NCBI GenBank assembly: GCA_964484675.1
Contig: CAZAFC010000008.1
Coordinates: forward strand, 1-49,404
DNA: 49,404 bases
Reading direction: 5' to 3'
Source: CAZAFC01 sp964484675
GTDB lineage: Bacteria; Patescibacteriota; Saccharimonadia; Saccharimonadales; UBA4665
In this document: positions 7,896-16,401 of the stretch, one piece after another
Position numbering within the stretch: the stretch's first letter is position 1
How the letters are laid out: every line of letters begins with the position of its first letter
The notes under the pieces: model-generated
Database searches by the model: none
Seen by the model: only the letters and a program-made list of their open reading frames with translations
Told to the model about the DNA's origin: nothing
Translations under genes and position numbers: made by a program

Positions 7896-8465
7896 TTAAA
7901 AATCGATGCCTTTGTTTGCCAAGAATTTGTCGTCGAAGTGGTGTTTTACCTTGGTCATGTTGGTGACGATGTCGGCCAGCGCCAGCAGATCTTTGGGGAA
8001 ATCTCGCCCCGTCAGGCACAAGCTCGTGCCGGCGGCGCGGGTTTCGATCAGCGTGCGCAATTGCGCCGTATTCAACAGGCCGTCGTGCACGGCATTATTA
8101 ATCTCATCGCAAACCACCAGCTGATAGTCGCCGCTGGTTGCCGCGCGGAGCGCCTCTTTGTACGTCTCGTGCGCAGCCTGGCGGTGTTGCTCCTCGCTCA
8201 CAAATTCCGCGCTCAGCTCGCCGGCTTGGTAAAACCCTTTGCCGCCTTTGTAAAAATGCAGCTGATCTTTGAAAAGCGGCATAATATCGCGAATGAACAC
8301 GTGCTCGCCGACGCCCCAATATTTGATGAATTGGATGAACGCCACGTTCCAGCGATTGCCGAGCGCGCGCGCCAGGAGGCCAAGCGCGGCGCTCGTTTTG
8401 CCCTTGCCTTCGCCGGTGTACACAAGCACAACTGATGATTTGGTCTGGTAGTCCTCGTAAGCCAC
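7896..8465 (-). CDS. BtuR/CobO-type cob(I)yrinic acid adenosyltransferase
   Basis: 189 aa from GTG 8465. The P-loop VYTGEGKGKTSAALG near the N-terminus, the LGNRWNVAFIQFIK strand, a central YQLVVCDEIN (Walker-B-like) and SLCLTGRDFP match the ATP:corrinoid adenosyltransferase family. In the family the protein transfers adenosyl from ATP to the corrinoid. No other cobalamin gene is in the window, so it may salvage cobalamin or have drifted to another role. The frame stays open 28 codons upstream to 8549, but the P-loop normally sits close to the N-terminus and TACTAT (8476-8471) is 5 nt before GTG 8465, so the short form is chosen. A weak A/T-rich hairpin overlaps its stop. Confidence 0.8.
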   Translation of the reverse strand: MAYEDYQTKSSVVLVYTGEGKGKTSAALGLLARALGNRWNVAFIQFIKYWGVGEHVFIRDIMPLFKDQLHFYKGGKGFYQAGELSAEFVSEEQHRQAAHETYKEALRAATSGDYQLVVCDEINNAVHDGLLNTAQLRTLIETRAAGTSLCLTGRDFPKDLLALADIVTNMTKVKHHFDDKFLANKGIDF

Positions 8466-8478
8466 GGAAGATAGTATG

Positions 8479-9012
8479 CTACGCGACGCTTCGTTCGTCC
8501 AGCGGCTCATCCGGAGATTGCTGAGTGTGCCAGGCTGAGCGTTGCCCAAAATACACGCGCAGACTGGCGAGCGCTAGATTGCGTCGAGCTAGCCCGATAC
8601 GACTGCTGGCGGGCCCCATTTCCTTGAGCTTTTGAAGCTGCTGCATGTATTCGGCGTCGTGGTAGTGCGCCTCACGCGTGGCCGTATCAAAACTCAGCAG
8701 AATGTGCGGGCCATTGCGCGTTGGCTCGGTCACTGCTGTCAGAGCACCCCGAATCAAGTCGACGATCGCATGGTCGTCGGCGCTCAGCGTGCGCTCGGCT
8801 GGCTCGGCGAGCGGATCTGCTGATGCCGTGCCTGACTCGGCGGCAATTACCCGCGGATCTGATAAAAAAGCAAGCACCCGTTCGGGTGCTTGATCGTATT
8901 GCATGTTGAGGCGGCTGAGCTGATGGCCGCCCGCGGCTGGCCCTCGCTCTCCGAGAACGCCAACCCACGGCTCCTCAGTAAGTGGTTGTCTGAAGGTCGG
9001 TTGCTCGTACAT
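8479..9012 (-). CDS. Hypothetical protein with an internal terminator-like hairpin
   Basis: 177 aa, no recognised family, no membrane segment. GGAGG lies 6 nt before ATG 9012 (a second ATG at 9018 touches the Shine-Dalgarno and is unlikely), so the start is well supported. The C-terminal half (VDLIRGALTAV, YMQQLQKLKEMGPASSRIGLARRNLALASLRVYFG) looks helical. Oddly, a textbook minus-strand intrinsic terminator lies inside the ORF at 8892-8864, about 40 codons in, where it encodes QAPERVLAFLSD. The downstream BtuR/CobO gene has its own -10 between the two genes (8476-8471). Function unknown. Confidence 0.6.
   Translation of the reverse strand: MYEQPTFRQPLTEEPWVGVLGERGPAAGGHQLSRLNMQYDQAPERVLAFLSDPRVIAAESGTASADPLAEPAERTLSADDHAIVDLIRGALTAVTEPTRNGPHILLSFDTATREAHYHDAEYMQQLQKLKEMGPASSRIGLARRNLALASLRVYFGQRSAWHTQQSPDEPLDERSVA
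8864..8892 (-). terminator. Intrinsic-terminator-like hairpin inside a coding region
   Basis: Read on the minus strand: CAAGCACCC, a GAAC loop, GGGTGCTTG (9-bp perfect stem), then C and six T. This is one of the most canonical rho-independent terminators in the window, yet it lies in frame inside the ORF at 8479-9012. It could cause premature termination when translation lags. Confidence 0.6.
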
Positions 9013-9169
9013 ACACATCCTCCAAGTTACATATGATACATTCAGTATGTGCGCTCACGCATGGCTCGGCAGTGAACTATGTCATTTGTTGAAGTGCCGA
9101 AGTGCGAGTATGATGCAAAACCTGTCATGTCGATGACCAGATGATGAAAACTCCCGGGTGGCGATGCGC

Positions 9170-9424
9170 CTACACCAGCTTGTGCGCTTTGAGCGCGGCG
9201 TCGATTTTTGGCCGGTCGAAGCCAATGATAATATCGCCGTCGATATCGAGCACCGGGATGCCCATTTGCTTAGATTTTTCGACGGCTTCGTCGGCCCATT
9301 TGCGGTCGCTCTCAATGTCGCGATCGGTGTAGGCGACGCCGATTTTGTCCAGGTATTCTTTGGCGGCATGGCAAAATGCACACCAGCCGGCGGTGTAGAT
9401 GGTTACGTGCGTGTCGTTGCTCAT
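9170..9424 (-). CDS. Glutaredoxin-like protein
   Basis: 84-aa thioredoxin-fold protein. VTIYTAGWCAFCHAAKEYL carries a CxxC redox centre (Cys-Ala-Phe-Cys rather than CPYC), then GVAYTDRDIE, MGIPVLDIDGD (cis-Pro loop) and IIGFDRPKIDAAL. Probably a mycoredoxin/NrdH-like disulfide reductant in the cytoplasm. The true start is ATG 9424: TACACT (9436-9431) lies exactly 6 nt upstream, there is no Shine-Dalgarno, and the much longer open frame upstream is antisense to other sequence. Divergent from the membrane-protein unit at 9526-10326. The stretch 9013-9169 shows nothing recognisable. Confidence 0.88.
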   Translation of the reverse strand: MSNDTHVTIYTAGWCAFCHAAKEYLDKIGVAYTDRDIESDRKWADEAVEKSKQMGIPVLDIDGDIIIGFDRPKIDAALKAHKLV

Positions 9425-9525
9425 ATATATAGTGTAGCACTTGCAGCCGTTTGCGGGTAGCCTGGCGGGCGGTTTTCTGGCCGAAGTCGCCAGAGTTTGT
9501 GCTACGACCCTGTCTATGGTATAGA

Positions 9526-9575
9526 TATAGTACTTCCGGAAAACTCTGGATGCACATTCAGAGTGTTTCTGGCAT
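9526..9575 (+). promoter_or_regulatory. -10 and 5'-terminal stem-loop of the 9620 gene
   Basis: TATAGT at 9526-9531 predicts a transcript beginning near 9538. The predicted 5' end folds as CCGGAAA / TTTCTGG (one G-U pair) enclosing CTCTG / CAGAG. A clear -35 is not seen. About 45 nt then lead to the Shine-Dalgarno GAGAGG (9607-9612). Confidence 0.5.
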
Positions 9576-9619
9576 TCGTGTATCTCCTTACGCGATTCTC
9601 TTCGATGAGAGGATGCACT

Positions 9620-10270
9620 ATGGTCCAAACGTTCGGTAGCTCGGTCTACACGGCTGGCTGGATGGGCGTGGCTGCCGTGGCCCTTATGATGTGCCTGCTC
9701 CTTGCAGGCACGCCGCGGCCGCCCATGCTGCGCGACAGGATCGTCGCGGTGCTGCTCTTCGTGGCTGCCGCGCTCAATGTCCCGGCGCTCGTCTGGCTGC
9801 TGAAGGCACAGGGTGAGATCAGGGCTGCGAAGTCGATGCACCTGCCCGTGTCGGTGCCGCCGCCCCACCCTTCGCACTGGATTATCTGGGCGATGATCGC
9901 CAGCCTCACGGCGGTGTTCACTGTCCTCGTGATGCCGACTCATCAGCGGACGGTCCCTTCGTTCCTGTTCGCCGCTCTTGCCGGCGAGCTGGGCGCCATC
10001 GGTGTGATGCGGAATCTGAGCCCGCGCGAAGAGGCTACGAGCGCTACTGTCGTGCTGTGCGCGGTGGCCATGCTTGTGTCGCTGATGTGCTTCGCCATCA
10101 AGCGGCTGCGGCAGTTGGCTACTGAGCAGCGCTCGGATCACGCCGGCCCGTCGCTTCCGCCCGTGTCTGTCGCGGATGATGTCGATGCCGCGTTCGGTCC
10201 GGACGTTCAGGCCGTGTTCGGCGCCTACGGTGAGTACGACCGCGAGCACGATGGCCCCGACTGTGGCTGA
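9620..10270 (+). CDS. Unknown four-helix membrane protein
   Basis: 216 aa. About four hydrophobic segments are visible: AGWMGVAAVALMMCLLLAG, IVAVLLFVAAALNVPALVWLL, WIIWAMIASLTAVFTVLVM and ATVVLCAVAMLVSLMCFAI, with a further moderately hydrophobic stretch between the third and fourth. A charged C-terminal tail (DDVDAAFGPDVQAVFGAYGEYDREHD) follows. No family recognised. ATG 9620 is chosen because GAGAGG lies 7 nt upstream; earlier in-frame ATGs (9497, 9605) lack a Shine-Dalgarno. The gene is a stand-alone unit with its own promoter and 5' stem-loop and a long hairpin 9 nt after the stop, the arrangement shared by several unknown genes here. Confidence 0.65.
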   Translation: MVQTFGSSVYTAGWMGVAAVALMMCLLLAGTPRPPMLRDRIVAVLLFVAAALNVPALVWLLKAQGEIRAAKSMHLPVSVPPPHPSHWIIWAMIASLTAVFTVLVMPTHQRTVPSFLFAALAGELGAIGVMRNLSPREEATSATVVLCAVAMLVSLMCFAIKRLRQLATEQRSDHAGPSLPPVSVADDVDAAFGPDVQAVFGAYGEYDREHDGPDCG

Positions 10271-10279
10271 GCGACCCCT

Positions 10280-10326
10280 GGCCGTACGGCGAGCCCTCGC
10301 ATTTCGAGGAACCTCGCCGTACGGCC
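10280..10326 (+). terminator. Long 3' stem-loop after the 9620 gene
   Basis: A 14-bp perfect stem (GGCCGTACGGCGAG with its complement at 10313-10326) encloses a 19-nt loop that itself can pair (CCTCG/CGAGG). It starts 9 nt after the stop codon. There is no U-tract, so it is either an atypical terminator or an mRNA 3'-end stabiliser. Confidence 0.6.
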
Positions 10327-10451
10327 GCCGCAAGAAACACTCTGACTTTATTCATAATAATCGCGCGAAAAAGGGCGACGATTGCCCCGCCAGCTGGCCC
10401 GCATGAGAGCATGCAGCAACTGGGCACATTCGAGATAGTAGACATTTAGTT

Positions 10452-10480
10452 TATAATATGTAGATCGTCAAATATGACGA
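10452..10480 (+). promoter_or_regulatory. -10 and 5' stem-loop of the 10510 gene
   Basis: TATAAT at 10452-10457 with a weak TTCGAG 17 nt upstream. The expected transcription start (about 10464) coincides with a stem-loop TCGTCA-AATA-TGACGA (10465-10480). The Shine-Dalgarno GAAAGGG follows at about 10496-10502. Confidence 0.55.
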
Positions 10481-10509
10481 CATCCATCTACCCTAGAAAG
10501 GGCAGAAGC

Positions 10510-11250
10510 ATGGCAGACGGCAAAGAGCTCAGGGTTGGCTTCCAGTTCGATACGGCTAGCTTGGCCGTGGACCTCGGCTTGAGTGAGCCACTGTTCGCCG
10601 GGAAGAATCCCTTGGAGGGTACCCACTACTCCTCGACAGAGCAGACACCCTGGGCAAATACCAGCGTCACGCGAGAACTCGCCAAGCCACTGTTCGAGCT
10701 CCTGGACGACAACTCTGGCATCGCCACGGTCTGCATGAAGAACCGCTACACCCTCTTCATGGTCTACTCGTCGGCGTTCTCGACCCAGAAGCTGCGGGAC
10801 ACCATTCTCGGCGCGCTGAGGAAGGCCGGCTACGACGCCAAAGAATTCTCGGAACCGGACAACGATTCGGCCGAGGACGGGCAGGCTCAGGACGGCGAGG
10901 CTATGGGGCTCTCCGCCGACGAACTCGCCGCCCTGTTGAAGCGCAAGGATGTGGCCGAGTTCGTCGGGCGTGTCGCTGTTACGGCGTTCGCTTGCCCCTT
11001 CCAGGGCATGACGATCGAAGCAGTGAACCAACGGCTCCAGGAATCGGTCGGCGTCCAGGACGCTTCGGCTGGGGTGAGGGACGCGTCGACTCGCAGTAGC
11101 CTGGCGCAGGACCTCGGCGGCTTGCGGCGGCCTCAGCGCTCGACCATGGCTTTCCAGGACCCGAGTGAGCGCGACCTCGACGACCCGGTCTCTGACGACC
11201 TCGACGGCCCGTCAGAGGTCACCGACGCCGGCGGCTGGACAACGCACTGA
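10510..11250 (+). CDS. Hypothetical acidic-tailed soluble protein
   Basis: 246 aa, no membrane segment and no recognised family. The N-terminal 110 residues look folded (GFQFDTASLAVDLGLSEPLF, SVTRELAKPLFELLDD, NRYTLFMVYSSAFS). A second region (ADELAALLKRKDVAEFVGRVAV) is helical. The C-terminus is low-complexity and acidic (DLDDPVSDDLDGPSE). ATG 10510 is preceded by GAAAGGG 7 nt upstream; the in-frame ATG at 10474 lies inside the predicted 5' stem-loop and is rejected. Stand-alone transcription unit with 5' and 3' stem-loops; GC-rich wobble positions compared with the atp genes that follow. Confidence 0.6.
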   Translation: MADGKELRVGFQFDTASLAVDLGLSEPLFAGKNPLEGTHYSSTEQTPWANTSVTRELAKPLFELLDDNSGIATVCMKNRYTLFMVYSSAFSTQKLRDTILGALRKAGYDAKEFSEPDNDSAEDGQAQDGEAMGLSADELAALLKRKDVAEFVGRVAVTAFACPFQGMTIEAVNQRLQESVGVQDASAGVRDASTRSSLAQDLGGLRRPQRSTMAFQDPSERDLDDPVSDDLDGPSEVTDAGGWTTH

Positions 11251-11255
11251 ACGTC

Positions 11256-11300
11256 TGGCGAGCGCGCGAAATCTCGGCTCCGGCCGCCGCGCGCTCGCCA
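11256..11300 (+). terminator. Long 3' stem-loop after the 10510 gene
   Basis: A 13-bp perfect stem (TGGCGAGCGCGCG with complement at 11288-11300) and a 19-nt loop begin 5 nt after the stop. No U-tract. It separates the unknown gene from the ATP synthase promoter. Confidence 0.6.
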
Positions 11301-11450
11301 CCGCGAGACCTCCTGCTTCTGACAGATGGATACTTACCTTCCATGAATGTGTGTTCATGCTGATGAGCCGCAAATGGCGAAAAGGTACGGTCCAGCGCGG
11401 TTCATAGTGATAAGGTGGCGAAAATGCGCGGATTTTTGGGCGTAATGATC

Positions 11451-11479
11451 TTGCACGAAGGCGTCGCCTCTGATATAGT
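11451..11479 (+). promoter_or_regulatory. Promoter of the ATP synthase operon
   Basis: TTGCAC (11451-11456), a 17-nt spacer and TATAGT (11474-11479) with an upstream TG (extended -10). The expected transcription start (about 11486) is only a few nt before ATG 11489, so the operon mRNA probably begins almost at the first start codon. Confidence 0.65.
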
Positions 11480-11488
11480 ATGGTAGAA

Positions 11489-11755
11489 ATGAAAAAAGCC
11501 GCCGACATACCGACGACGAATGTAGCTCTTGTTGACTCCACCCTTGGGGTCGGAGACGTCGCCGTGCAATTTTTGGACACTACTTGGCGCATTGCTGTGC
11601 CGGTGACGCTGCTCGCTGGTTTGGGGATTTTTGCCGACCGGCACTTTGGTAGTAAGCCGGCTTGCACACTGGTGGGTACGGCGCTGGGCTTTGCGCTGGC
11701 CGGCTGGCTGGTCCGGCGTCAGCTCGACAAAGTAAGGGGTAGCTCAGATGATTAA
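11489..11755 (+). CDS. AtpI/AtpZ-like small membrane protein of the ATP synthase operon
   Basis: 88 aa with two membrane helices (WRIAVPVTLLAGLGIFAD and CTLVGTALGFALAGWLV) joined by a short R-H-F-G-S-K-P turn, the layout of the AtpI/AtpZ family that assists F1Fo assembly or Mg/Ca handling. It is first in the operon and overlaps atpB by 8 nt. An in-frame ATG at 11480 directly abuts the -10 TATAGT and cannot be on the transcript if that promoter is used; ATG 11489 is preferred. Confidence 0.7.
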   Translation: MKKAADIPTTNVALVDSTLGVGDVAVQFLDTTWRIAVPVTLLAGLGIFADRHFGSKPACTLVGTALGFALAGWLVRRQLDKVRGSSDD

Positions 11756-12575
11756 CCTCTTTGCTCGCGAGCAGCCCACTGTGAGCGTGGCACCGCAAAC
11801 GTTGTTCCACGTCGGCAAATTCATTGTCACGAATTCACAAATGCTCGGCGTGCTCGGTATCGCCACGCTGCTCATCGTGCTGTTTATCGTCAAGGCGCAG
11901 GTCAAGCGTGGCCGTCGCGGCCGATTCATGCACATGGTCATGTGGATGTTTGAGAGCCTGTACGACACGGCTGTCGAGGTGATTGGCGATCGGAGTGTGG
12001 CGCTTAAAGTGCTGCCGCTCGCGGTCACGCTGTTCTTTTTCTTCCTGATAAACAACTGGTTTGGCGTGCTGCCGATTGTCGGCGAGTCGCTCACCTACCA
12101 TCATGTGGCGGTGTTCCGCGGAGCGGCCGCTGATATGAACATGACGTTCGCGCTGGCGATCATCTCGATGGGCACGGCGCAGGCCTGGGCGATCAAACGC
12201 CACGGTTTCTTCGGTAATATTCGCCGCTATCTGGTGAGTCCGTTCAAGGATCCGCTGCACAGCTTTGAGGGCGTGCTCGAGATTGTGGCTGAGTTTTCGC
12301 GCACATTGGCGCTCTCGCTGCGTATTTTCGGCAACGTGTTCGGCGGCGAAGTGCTGCTCGCGGTGGTCGGATTCCTGGCGTCGTACGCTGCGCCGCTCGC
12401 GCTACCGGTATTTTACGTGCTCGAGCTGTTTGTGGGTGCCGTGCAGGCGTACGTGTTCTTTATGTTGACGATTGCGTTTATTTCGTTGGGTCTGCCGTCG
12501 GAAGACGGGCATGATGGCCAGGATAGTCACGCCGATGCGGTCGCCGATCAGGAGCTCGCCGCCGGGCAATCGTAG
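11748..12575 (+). CDS. atpB: F1Fo ATP synthase subunit a
   Basis: 275-aa membrane subunit forming the proton half-channels next to the c-ring. Multiple helices are evident. The essential Arg is in LALSLRIFGNVFGGE (canonical L-S-L-R-x-F-G-N), and the final helices contain FYVLELFVGAVQAYVFFMLT, the usual E/Q-rich helix. An acidic C-terminal tail follows. It overlaps the preceding small gene by 8 nt and is followed by atpE. Confidence 0.95.
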   Translation: MINLFAREQPTVSVAPQTLFHVGKFIVTNSQMLGVLGIATLLIVLFIVKAQVKRGRRGRFMHMVMWMFESLYDTAVEVIGDRSVALKVLPLAVTLFFFFLINNWFGVLPIVGESLTYHHVAVFRGAAADMNMTFALAIISMGTAQAWAIKRHGFFGNIRRYLVSPFKDPLHSFEGVLEIVAEFSRTLALSLRIFGNVFGGEVLLAVVGFLASYAAPLALPVFYVLELFVGAVQAYVFFMLTIAFISLGLPSEDGHDGQDSHADAVADQELAAGQS

Positions 12576-12602
12576 GATTTAAGTAAAAGGAGTTATAGAT
12601 AT

Positions 12603-12818
12603 ATGAATTCATTAGCATTTGCACTGGCATACGCAATCGCAGCCGCAGGTTGTGGTATTGGTCTTGGCCTGGTGGGCGCTGGCGCCGTACAGGCAGCTGG
12701 CCGCAACCCCGAAGCACTCGGCAAAATCCGCACCCTGATGATCTTGGCTATGTCCTTCGTGGACGCCTTGGCCATCATCGGTTTGGTTGTTGCTCTTATT
12801 GCAAAGTTCTTGAAGTAA
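12603..12818 (+). CDS. atpE: F1Fo ATP synthase subunit c
   Basis: 71-aa hairpin of two helices: a glycine-rich first helix (AGCGIGLGLVGAGAV), the polar loop GRNPEA, and a second helix carrying the ion-binding carboxylate as Asp54 in SFVDALAIIGLVVAL. The carboxylate is Asp, as in E. coli, rather than the commoner Glu, and residues that define Na+ binding (Glu-Ser/Thr pair, Gln in helix 1) are absent, so it should be proton-coupled. AAGGAG lies upstream with a rather long (about 11 nt) spacing. Confidence 0.95.
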   Translation: MNSLAFALAYAIAAAGCGIGLGLVGAGAVQAAGRNPEALGKIRTLMILAMSFVDALAIIGLVVALIAKFLK

Positions 12819-12836
12819 GGTCACCGAGAAACCGAC

Positions 12837-13376
12837 ATGCTGAACGCTCTAGCATCCACTTCCAGCTCACCCAGCCTGCTTTCGGCGCTGGGTTTGAATT
12901 GGCAATTGTTCATCGAGCAAGGCGTGGCGTTTGCGATTTTACTGTGGATTTTGGCCAAGTTCGTGTACCCGACGCTCATTAAGTCCATTGATAGCCGCCG
13001 CGAACAGATCGAGGCCGGCCTGCAAGAAGCCAAGGAGTCGCAGGTCGCGCTTGAAAAGGCCGAGGCGCACGTGGCTGAACTGCTGGCGAGTGCCCGCAAA
13101 GACGCTGACGACCTCTTGGCACGCAGCCACACCGAGGCTGCAGCGATGGTCGCCGACGCTGAGTCGAAGGCCAAGACCCGCGCCGAACAGATCGTGGCCG
13201 ACGCTCGCGAGCAGCTAGCGCTCGACGTCACCAAGGCCCGCGAAGCGCTCAAGACCGAGACGATCAAGCTGGTCGCTGTGGCGACTGAGCAATTGCTCGG
13301 TGAAAAAATCGACGATCGGAAAGACGCCACACTCATCAAGCAAGCGCTGGCCGCCGCCGAGAAAGAACGCGCCTAA
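12837..13376 (+). CDS. atpF: F1Fo ATP synthase subunit b
   Basis: 179 aa peripheral-stalk subunit. One N-terminal membrane helix (QLFIEQGVAFAILLWILAKFVYPTL) is followed by a long, charged, Ala-rich coiled coil with heptad character from about residue 50 to 150. Standard length. It lies 18 nt downstream of atpE and 9 nt upstream of atpH. Confidence 0.95.
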   Translation: MLNALASTSSSPSLLSALGLNWQLFIEQGVAFAILLWILAKFVYPTLIKSIDSRREQIEAGLQEAKESQVALEKAEAHVAELLASARKDADDLLARSHTEAAAMVADAESKAKTRAEQIVADAREQLALDVTKAREALKTETIKLVAVATEQLLGEKIDDRKDATLIKQALAAAEKERA

Positions 13377-13385
13377 AGGACAACT

Positions 13386-13784
13386 ATGCAAAGCAAGCTC
13401 TCCCGCCGAACTATCGCCCAAACCATCGCCGAAAAGCTGGCCGCTCAACCGACGCGCCGTAGCCACTGGCTCAAGGTGCTGGCCGCGTATCTGGTCGAGC
13501 AAAAGCAAGTCGACGAGCTCGATTTGTTCGTGCAAGACGTGGCGCACGCCTACTTTGGCCTCACGGGTGAGCTGCTGGCCGATGTCACGAGCGCTCGCCC
13601 GCTGAGTGACGCGATTCGCACTGAGTTGGAGCGCTACCTCAAGGCAGCGACCGGCGCAGAGCGAGTGATTGTAACTGAGCATGTCGAGGCGAACTTGCTC
13701 GGCGGACTGGTGGCGCGCACGCCCGACGGTACGCTCGATACCAGCGTGCGTACGCAACTCAAACGGCTCACGGCCATCAAATAG
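13386..13784 (+). CDS. atpH: F1Fo ATP synthase subunit delta (short)
   Basis: 132-aa OSCP/delta subunit linking the b stalk to F1. The N-terminal helical domain is reduced (family usually about 175-180 aa), while the C-terminal part with VIVTEHVEANLLGGLVARTPDGTLDTSV (equivalent of the usual V-D-x-S-L-I-G-G region) is present. Position between atpF and atpA confirms the identity. Confidence 0.9.
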   Translation: MQSKLSRRTIAQTIAEKLAAQPTRRSHWLKVLAAYLVEQKQVDELDLFVQDVAHAYFGLTGELLADVTSARPLSDAIRTELERYLKAATGAERVIVTEHVEANLLGGLVARTPDGTLDTSVRTQLKRLTAIK

Positions 13785-13811
13785 CATCAGCGACAAGGAG
13801 TTATTACACGA

Positions 13812-15410
<1,599 letters not shown>

Positions 15411-15416
15411 CCCGCG

Positions 15417-16292
15417 ATGGCAAGCCAGCAGCAGATTAAGCGGCGCATCGGCTCGGTCAAGAGCACCAAACAGATTACGCGCGCTATGCAACTGGTGGCG
15501 GCGAGTAAATTGCGCCGCGCCCAAGACACTGTCGCCAAGCCGCGTGCATACGCCGAAATGGCGCGCAAGGTGCTGCGCCGTTTGCGCCAGCTGGCAGCGA
15601 GTGGCAGCGAATTCCACCTGTACACCAAGCGGCCCGTCAAGCGCCGCCTACTGATTGTAATTGCGAGCGACCGCACGCTGGCTGGCGCCTACAACGCCAA
15701 CATTATTCGGCGTTTGCTTGCCGAGGTGCGGACTGATCGTGAGCGTGGCGTCAAGACGTCGATTATTTGCATCGGCCGCCAGGTTGCGCAAGCTGCAAGT
15801 CGCGTGAGTGGCCTCGAAATCGCTGCCGTGTATCAGGACATGCCCGATCACCCGAGCGCCGATCAGCTGCGCCCGATTCTTGTTTCGATGACTGCCATGT
15901 TCGCTGCCGAAGAAATCGATGCCGCCGATCTGATTTATACGCACTTTGCGTCGGCTGTCGTGCAGGAAGTCACTCTCCAGCCACTTTTGCCAGCCGGCTT
16001 TGACGATGCTGAAGGCGCGGACGAACCAGCGCCAGCGGGCACGGAAGTTGAGCCATCGGCCGAGGCTTTGGTGCAGGCTGCAACGCTGCGCTTGCTCGAA
16101 GCGCAAATCTACCAAGCCATGCTTGATGCCGCTGCTTCGGAGCACTCGATGCGCATGGTCGCCATGAAAAACGCCACCGATAACGCCACCGATCTGATCG
16201 ATGATCTCACCTTGGCTTACAACAACGCTCGGCAAGCGGCGATCACGCAGGAATTGGCCGAAATCACCGGCGGCGCGGAGGCGATGAAATGA
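15417..16292 (+). CDS. atpG: F1Fo ATP synthase subunit gamma
   Basis: 291-aa rotor subunit. The N-terminal coiled-coil helix QQIKRRIGSVKSTKQITRAM and the C-terminal helix MRMVAMKNATDNATDLIDDL...RQAAITQELAEITGGAEAM are hallmark segments. The middle domain carries an Ala/Pro/Glu-rich insertion near EPAPAGTEVEPSAEAL. It is followed by a 109-nt gap (16293-16401) with no gene, ending in a CGGAG Shine-Dalgarno for atpD. Confidence 0.96.
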   Translation: MASQQQIKRRIGSVKSTKQITRAMQLVAASKLRRAQDTVAKPRAYAEMARKVLRRLRQLAASGSEFHLYTKRPVKRRLLIVIASDRTLAGAYNANIIRRLLAEVRTDRERGVKTSIICIGRQVAQAASRVSGLEIAAVYQDMPDHPSADQLRPILVSMTAMFAAEEIDAADLIYTHFASAVVQEVTLQPLLPAGFDDAEGADEPAPAGTEVEPSAEALVQAATLRLLEAQIYQAMLDAAASEHSMRMVAMKNATDNATDLIDDLTLAYNNARQAAITQELAEITGGAEAMK

Positions 16293-16401
16293 CCTGGCCT
16301 TACTCAAATCGTGCTAGCACCGCAAGGCTTGCACGAATCCACACCCCACCCAGCACCTTGCGCCCCACAACTAACGACACGAAGAAGAACGGAGAAAACT
16401 A

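Noticed and set aside
9425..10333. Upstream extension of the glutaredoxin frame to a 387-aa protein
   Set aside because: Antisense to the 9620 gene and through its 3' hairpin; the glutaredoxin domain starts at 9424 with its own -10.
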